Shown here: one piece after another, positions 59,779 through 64,000 of the stretch
How the letters are laid out: each line of letters opens with the position of its first letter
Position numbering within the stretch: the first letter of the stretch is position 1
Source of the DNA: Bdellovibrionales bacterium
GTDB taxonomy: Bacteria > Bdellovibrionota > UBA1018
Assembly: GCA_016786465.1 (NCBI GenBank)
Contig: JAEUWC010000004.1
Location: forward strand, 1-64,000
DNA length: 64,000 nt
Direction of reading: 5' to 3'
Program-made: the position numbers and the translations under genes
Notes under the pieces: generated by a model
Databases searched by the model: none
Told to the model about the DNA's origin: nothing
The model's input: only the letters and a program-made list of their open reading frames with translations

Positions 59779-60928
59779 AAAAAGTCATTCCCGTTCTTTG
59801 ACCCCGTTCGTAATAAGTCTGCCCAACCTGGTCGATGATCGCCCCGCCTAGGCAGACCTCACCTTCATAGAAAACGACCGACTGTCTGACGGCAATGGCA
59901 CGCTGAGGAACATCAAAATCAACGCGCAACCGATCGCCATCCCATTTCACCACGCAATCCTGATCACCCTGCCGGTATCGAATCTTGGCCTTCACGCGCA
60001 TCGGAAACTTCAGTTCACGATCCCCAACCCAGGACATCTCGGTCGCCCAAAGGGTATCTGCAAAAAGCGCAGGATGCGTTTCGCCGCGCTCGACCCATAC
60101 GATGTTCTTTTCAACGTCTTTGCCGACGACAAACCAAGGGGCACCTTCGCCGCCCAATCCCAGTCCCCGACGCTGTCCGGGCGTATAGAAAGCGGCGCCC
60201 CGGTGGCGACCGACGATTTCTCCGGCCAAGGTTTTGAACTGACCAGGCTTTGCGGCGACGTACTTTGACAAAAATTCACGAAAATTTCTTTCGCCAATGA
60301 AACAAATGCCCGTGCTGTCTTTCTTTGCCTTCGTCGCTAGATCCAAGCGGGCCGCAATCGCGCGGACTTCCGACTTTTGAAGATCGCCCACGGGAAAAAG
60401 GACCTGCTTCAAAATGTCTTGATTCAAAGTGTAAACGAAATAAGTCTGGTCTTTGCCGGCATCCAGACCCTTAGCCAACGAAAAATGCTTTCCATCGGGG
60501 CTGGTGATTTTTCGGCAATAGTGACCGGTGGCCAGGAAATCTGCGCCAAACTGCTTGGCCTTGTCCAAAAATGCATGAAATTTGATTTCGCGATTGCACA
60601 GAATATCGGGGTTTGGCGTGTACCCCTTGGCGTATTCAGCAACGAAATCTTTGAAAACGCGGTCCCAGTATTCTTTGACGAATTCGACCGAATAATAAGG
60701 GATGTCCAATTTTTCACAGACGCGGACCACGTCTTGATAGTCGGCTTCTGATGTGCAGACGCCGTTTTCGTCTTTTTCTTCCCAGTTCTTCATGAAAAGT
60801 CCGATGACCCGGTAGCCCTTTTCTTTCAAAAGTGCTGCCGTGACCGACGAATCGACGCCGCCGGACATGCCGACGACAACCGTGGTCTGGTGAATGGGTT
60901 TGAGAATTGGACTTTCCATATGAAACAT
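59732..60928 (-). CDS. mnmA: tRNA-specific 2-thiouridylase MnmA
   Basis: 398 residues; thiolates U34 of tRNA Lys, Glu and Gln with ATP and sulfur from a desulfurase relay. PP-loop VGMSGGVDSSV; the catalytic cysteines are in PDILCNREIKF and DSTGICFIGERNF. The central tRNA-binding segment AKGYTPNPD and a C-terminal barrel are present. Start is ATG 60928 or 60919, with a weak ribosome site. The last 47 bases overlap the convergent DUF2214 gene, and the C-terminus (REPLEQPIEA) is a short extension past the usual end. Confidence 0.95.
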   Translation of the reverse strand: MFHMESPILKPIHQTTVVVGMSGGVDSSVTAALLKEKGYRVIGLFMKNWEEKDENGVCTSEADYQDVVRVCEKLDIPYYSVEFVKEYWDRVFKDFVAEYAKGYTPNPDILCNREIKFHAFLDKAKQFGADFLATGHYCRKITSPDGKHFSLAKGLDAGKDQTYFVYTLNQDILKQVLFPVGDLQKSEVRAIAARLDLATKAKKDSTGICFIGERNFREFLSKYVAAKPGQFKTLAGEIVGRHRGAAFYTPGQRRGLGLGGEGAPWFVVGKDVEKNIVWVERGETHPALFADTLWATEMSWVGDRELKFPMRVKAKIRYRQGDQDCVVKWDGDRLRVDFDVPQRAIAVRQSVVFYEGEVCLGGAIIDQVGQTYYERGQRTGMTFSIDPSREPLEQPIEA

Positions 60929-60997
60929 CAATGACTTAGCGCGTTAGCCCAAGTTTGTCTAGGCACCTTTTGGGCACGTAAGGTAAACCTTTTTCAT

Positions 60998-61504
60998 ATG
61001 AAAAACATCTGGATCGCTTCGCTTCTTCTGGCCTCGGTATTTCCTTTGGGCGCCTGGGCAGCCAAACCCCTTTTTGAAACCTTCAGCTTCACCAACGTGA
61101 CCGCATTCCCTAAGGAACTTTTCACCAAAGAAAGCACCCCGGTGACCTTCTATGCTCAGTTTGCCGAACCCGTCCCTACGGGCAAACGATTGGCCGTGGT
61201 CGAAATGGATCCTGAATCTGGAAAAGTCATTCGATATGTCGGCGCCTTGATTGACGATGGGGTTCTTGGAGACCGCAAAAAGAACGACGGCGTGTTTTCC
61301 CGAAAAATGCAGCTGACTGAAAAGATGGCCACGACCAAGACGTTCGCAGTGGTTGAAGAAAATGAAGCCGGATACCCACTGACCCTTTCAAAGGACTATC
61401 CCCACCAGCTTCAAATCAAGATCCTAAGAAGGCCTTCATTCGTTGAACTGGTTACAGCCGCTGTGAGCAAGCTATGGAATGGTCAGAAACACTCGTCCAA
61501 TTAG
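60998..61504 (+). CDS. Exported Ig-like (choice-of-anchor X type) protein
   Basis: 168 residues with a signal peptide (to AWAA) and a single beta-sandwich domain containing the pattern LIDDGVLGDRKKNDGVFSRKM, which resembles the LyDDGt-gD-gDGvYs signature of small Ig-like domains used in secreted proteins. Binding role, unknown partner. Its last 31 bases overlap the DedA gene start, so the three genes to 62659 are likely one transcript. Confidence 0.65.
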   Translation: MKNIWIASLLLASVFPLGAWAAKPLFETFSFTNVTAFPKELFTKESTPVTFYAQFAEPVPTGKRLAVVEMDPESGKVIRYVGALIDDGVLGDRKKNDGVFSRKMQLTEKMATTKTFAVVEENEAGYPLTLSKDYPHQLQIKILRRPSFVELVTAAVSKLWNGQKHSSN

Positions 61505-62157
61505 TTCAAACCACAATCAGCTGGATCATTCACCTGGATGTGCATTTAAACCAAGGCATCGCCCAGTTTGGCGATGGAATGTACGTCATTCTTTTTCTGA
61601 TTATCTTTGCTGAAACGGGCTTGGTGGTTGCGCCGTTTTTGCCGGGTGATTCCCTTCTTTTCGCCGTCGGAGCACTTTGCGCCGTCGATCAGCCGGCACT
61701 GAAGCTTCCCATCTTGGCCGTGACGTTGACCGCGGCCGGAATCTTGGGCGACGCCGTGAACTACACGATCGGCTCGCGGGTCGGACCTAGGATTTTTTCC
61801 CAACCCAAGTCCCGCTGGTTCAATCCTGAACACCTTCGCCGCACCCATGAATTTTATGAAAAGCACGGGGGTCGGGCGATTATCCTTGCTCGCTTCTTGC
61901 CGATTTTTCGAACCTTCGCGCCTTTTGTCGCTGGGATTGCGAAAATGACTTACAAGAATTTTGCCGCATACAACGTGGTGGGCGGTATTCTTTGGGTTCA
62001 AAGTTTTCTGTTTGCGGGTTACGGATTTGGAAACGTGCCTGCGGTAAAAACCAATTTCCATTTAGTCATCTTGGCCATCATCACGCTGTCGACCACTCCG
62101 GTCGTCTTCGAATACTGGAAAATGTTCCGTGCGAAATCTTCTTCGAAAAATTCCTAA
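61474..62157 (+). CDS. DedA-family membrane protein
   Basis: 227 residues with the DedA/VTT fold: the E-x-G-L motif (FAETGLVVAPFLPGDSLLF), the G-x-x-x-R-x-x-P-x-x-R region (GRAIILARFLPIFRTFAPFVAG) and a hydrophobic C-terminus, about five to six helices. DedA proteins move lipid carriers such as undecaprenyl phosphate across the inner membrane. The start overlaps the upstream gene by 31 bases and the stop overlaps lspA by 29, an unusual double overlap. Confidence 0.92.
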   Translation: MEWSETLVQLVQTTISWIIHLDVHLNQGIAQFGDGMYVILFLIIFAETGLVVAPFLPGDSLLFAVGALCAVDQPALKLPILAVTLTAAGILGDAVNYTIGSRVGPRIFSQPKSRWFNPEHLRRTHEFYEKHGGRAIILARFLPIFRTFAPFVAGIAKMTYKNFAAYNVVGGILWVQSFLFAGYGFGNVPAVKTNFHLVILAIITLSTTPVVFEYWKMFRAKSSSKNS

Positions 62158-62659
62158 GATCCCGAAAGTTCCGGCTCACCGTTATGCAGTGTTTTTTGCG
62201 TCCATGGGTGTGGTCACCGTTTTGGATCAATTCACAAAGGAACTGGCGATCATTTGGTTAAAGGGCCGAATCCCGATTGCCTTCCTGGATAACTTCTTTC
62301 GTTTTGAATATGCCGAAAACCCAGGTGCATTTTTGGGTCTAGGTTCGTCGCTGAATCCTGCGACCCGATTTTTGCTGATGACCATTGCGGTCGCCTTGAT
62401 TCTGGTTTTCTGTGGGGCCTATGTTCTTTGGGACAAGACCATGCCCAAGATCGCTACACTGGGATTTTCAATGGTGGTTGCCGGAGGGTTTAGCAATCTT
62501 CTGGATCGCATTTTTCGAACCGAAGGTCGCGTGGTCGACTTCATGAATATGGGGATTGGAACGCTTCGAACAGGGATCTTCAATATCGCCGACATGGCCA
62601 TCATGGCCGGGATCTTCATCGTCTTTTTCCAAAGCTTCAAGCCGCAGCCCAAGCGCTAA
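62129..62659 (+). CDS. lspA: Lipoprotein signal peptidase (SPase II)
   Basis: 176 residues, four transmembrane helices; cleaves prolipoprotein signal peptides at the lipobox. Conserved blocks: VLDQFTKELAI (near the start), FFRFEYAENPGAFLGLG (ENPGAF), and the catalytic aspartates in GGFSNLLDRIFR and VVDFMNM...FNIADMAI. GTG start inside the DedA gene; a basic N-terminal extension (RNLLRKIPKIPK) precedes helix 1. Matches the presence of a lipobox protein at 899. Confidence 0.94.
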   Translation: MRNLLRKIPKIPKVPAHRYAVFFASMGVVTVLDQFTKELAIIWLKGRIPIAFLDNFFRFEYAENPGAFLGLGSSLNPATRFLLMTIAVALILVFCGAYVLWDKTMPKIATLGFSMVVAGGFSNLLDRIFRTEGRVVDFMNMGIGTLRTGIFNIADMAIMAGIFIVFFQSFKPQPKR

Positions 62660-62663
62660 GGCT

Positions 62664-63605
62664 TCAAAGTCCTAGTTCGGAAACTCGGATGGTCTGTCGG
62701 GCTTCGCCCATCCAATCTTTACCGCCTTCTTCGTAACCCACGACGGGGTTGAAGCTCATTTCTAGCTTTCGGCGAATCGCTTCCAAGGTCTTTCCTTGGC
62801 TTTGAATTTCAGCAAGCGTCACACCTTGGGTTCTTTTTTCTAGTCGGGTTCCGTCTTCTGCCGTGACTAAGGCCGCATGAAAAACTTGGGGAATTCCATG
62901 ACGGATCTGTGCGCGCGTTTGAAGCCAAGTCATCAAATCCCGCTGAGGAAACGTCGCGGGTCCCAAATCCCAGGCCCGTACTAAAAGCACAAAGCCACCG
63001 TCGTAGTCATCCACCGCAGATGCAAAATGGTAACTGGGCTGGAAGCTTTCCATGTCAGAAATATTCGTGGTTCGCCCAATCACAAAATCTTTATGCCCAA
63101 GATCGCTTCTAGGCGAACGAAAGCGCCAAGCAATCGCACCGGCGTGTTCGGCTGAAACCGGCGCATTTCGACAATGTCCGGAATAAACCGGGGCATCTAT
63201 GACAAAAGACTTGGGATCAGGCTTCGAAGACTGCGGAGCAGACGCAAACTTTCCCAAGTCCGCCTGCACTTCTTTTCTAGAACAGATACACGGATAGGCC
63301 TGTCCCGTACGAAGCGCTTCTTGAAAGATTTCCCGATGACGATGGATGAACTTGGATTGATATTGAATGATCGCAGGCTTCATTCCCAGCGATTGCAGAT
63401 CGCGAAGCTGCGCTTCGTCCGCTTTTTCCAAAACCCTAGGACGATCGATATCGTCAAAGCGAACCACCCATGGGGTGCTTAAGTGGGTGGACCAATAATA
63501 TGAAACCACCGCCGTTCGCAGATTTCCAATATGAAAGGTACCTGTGGGGGATGGGGCAAATCGGATTCCCTTGGGCGGAATTTGCGAAGTGATTCGATTC
63601 GACAT
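62664..63605 (-). CDS. gluQ: Glutamyl-Q tRNA(Asp) synthetase-like (truncated GluRS)
   Basis: 313 residues; class I catalytic fold without an anticodon-binding domain, like GluQ-RS, which charges glutamate onto queuosine-34 of tRNA Asp. Signature PSPTGTFHIGNLR (HIGN, 25-28). Zn site ligands C106, C108 (PCICSR), Y141 and C145 (YSGHC), spaced wider than in E. coli (an insert of about 20 residues). The second signature, normally KMSKS or KLSKQ, reads KRTQG here, a marked change. GluQ-RS is the best fit, but activity is uncertain. Confidence 0.82.
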   Translation of the reverse strand: MSNRITSQIPPKGIRFAPSPTGTFHIGNLRTAVVSYYWSTHLSTPWVVRFDDIDRPRVLEKADEAQLRDLQSLGMKPAIIQYQSKFIHRHREIFQEALRTGQAYPCICSRKEVQADLGKFASAPQSSKPDPKSFVIDAPVYSGHCRNAPVSAEHAGAIAWRFRSPRSDLGHKDFVIGRTTNISDMESFQPSYHFASAVDDYDGGFVLLVRAWDLGPATFPQRDLMTWLQTRAQIRHGIPQVFHAALVTAEDGTRLEKRTQGVTLAEIQSQGKTLEAIRRKLEMSFNPVVGYEEGGKDWMGEARQTIRVSELGL

Positions 63606-63654
63606 AGAATTACTTCAAGTGTCACATAACCCCGTTAGCAACAAAAGCCAGAAG

Positions 63655-64000
63655 GTGCCTAAGTCAGTGATCGTGATCGGATCCACGGGTCTAGTCGGAG
63701 CCACGCTGGTACGACTTCTGGCCGCGCACCCGGGAATTTCCGACGTGATTTGCCCGGGCCGTCGACCCACGGCTCCGATTTCTCCCAATCACCGTCCCGT
63801 TCAAATCGATTTCGAAGATTTGGAAACGGTGAACCCCGAAATATTCAAAGCAGAAACTCTGGTTTCGGCGATGGGCACGACCTTAAAAAAAGCAGGATCA
63901 CCTGAAGCTTTTCGTCACATCGATTTCGATCTAGTTTTTCAGTTTTGCAAAAAAGCAAAGTCCTACGGCGTCCAAAGAATGGTTCTGGTTTCGTCTGAAG
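63655..64000 (+). CDS. TIP30/HTATIP2-like NAD(P)-binding protein, 3' end outside the window
   Basis: Partial: at least 115 residues of a short-chain-dehydrogenase-like Rossmann fold. Strand 1 and the nucleotide loop VIVIGSTGLVGATLVRLL; then the TIP30-type segment SAMGTTLKKAGSPEAFRHIDFD and the strand RMVLVSSE. Starts from GTG 63655 or 63667; AGAAGG is right before the first, so the second fits spacing better. Divergent from gluQ across 49 bases. Likely an oxidoreductase or an NAD(P)-dependent sensor; the end runs off the window. Confidence 0.72.
   Translation, partial: MPKSVIVIGSTGLVGATLVRLLAAHPGISDVICPGRRPTAPISPNHRPVQIDFEDLETVNPEIFKAETLVSAMGTTLKKAGSPEAFRHIDFDLVFQFCKKAKSYGVQRMVLVSSE

Overview
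The window reads as the chromosome of a free-living Gram-negative bacterium. It is gene-dense, with roughly balanced to slightly GC-rich composition, many ATGA-type gene overlaps and very short spacers. An unusually large share of genes encode exported proteins with cleavable signal peptides. Lipoprotein processing (lspA), a lipoprotein, probable outer-membrane barrels and periplasmic hydrolases all point to a two-membrane envelope. The gene mix (GTP-dependent PEP carboxykinase, CheX-type phosphatase, SWIM-SNF2 helicase, DUF4360-like protein, several scavenging transporters and secreted nucleases or esterases) would fit Bdellovibrionota or a related deltaproteobacterial-type lineage. That assignment is an inference. 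No rRNA, tRNA, CRISPR array or complete mobile element was seen.

Layout. 1-0.8 kb: an AT-richer tyrosine-recombinase catalytic domain without its N-terminal domain, ending in a tandem 10-bp repeat, the only trace of a mobile element. 0.9-4.2 kb: a lipoprotein, exported proteins of unknown function and a tandem CheX-type phosphatase. 4.2-7.3 kb: a tight operon (kynureninase-like PLP enzyme, TerB-like protein, nitrobindin-like barrel) divergent from a stand-alone E2-type acyltransferase domain. 7.3-10.8 kb: an exported Hint (intein-like) protein, a flavoprotein, and an exported protein with kinase-like motifs. 10.8-16.2 kb: YebC, a methyltransferase, Uup-type ABC-F, a transglutaminase-like protein, phosphoglycerate mutase. 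16.3-20.6 kb: a two-domain secreted esterase, a probable barrel protein, a ureohydrolase. 20.6-28.5 kb: a four-helix-bundle protein, then fadD, a DoxX-like protein, pckG, a GNAT enzyme and fadH, a set suited to fatty-acid oxidation and gluconeogenesis. 28.5-33.5 kb: a periplasmic nucleotidase-like phosphatase, a phospholipase D-like protein, rmuC. 33.5-37.2 kb: a glycine-rich secreted DUF4360-like protein behind a long structured leader, an Smr protein and exported unknowns.

37.2-41.3 kb: a probable operon of periplasmic glucoamylase, family-3 solute-binding protein and DAACS symporter. 41.4-45.5 kb: SWIM-SNF2 helicase, exported SNase, a small membrane protein. 45.6-49.0 kb: OPT-family transporter plus a second DAACS symporter. 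49.0-51.0 kb: an ABC-2 exporter pair. 51.0-54.3 kb: SSS symporter, small membrane protein and FAD-linked oxidase. 54.4-58.3 kb: tesA-ybbA-ybbP-like operon. 58.4-64.0 kb: an envelope protein, DUF2214 protein, mnmA, an exported Ig-like protein, DedA, lspA, a GluQ-RS-like enzyme and the start of a TIP30-like dehydrogenase.

Together the genes suggest an organism that breaks down external macromolecules (starch-like glucans, nucleotides, nucleic acids, lipids, peptides) and imports the products with mostly ion-coupled carriers. No single dramatic new system is evident. The most unusual items are the exported Hint protein ending one residue after the HN motif, the exported kinase-like protein, the solute-binding protein fused by overlap to a secondary symporter, and the structured leader and triplicated domain of the DUF4360-like protein.
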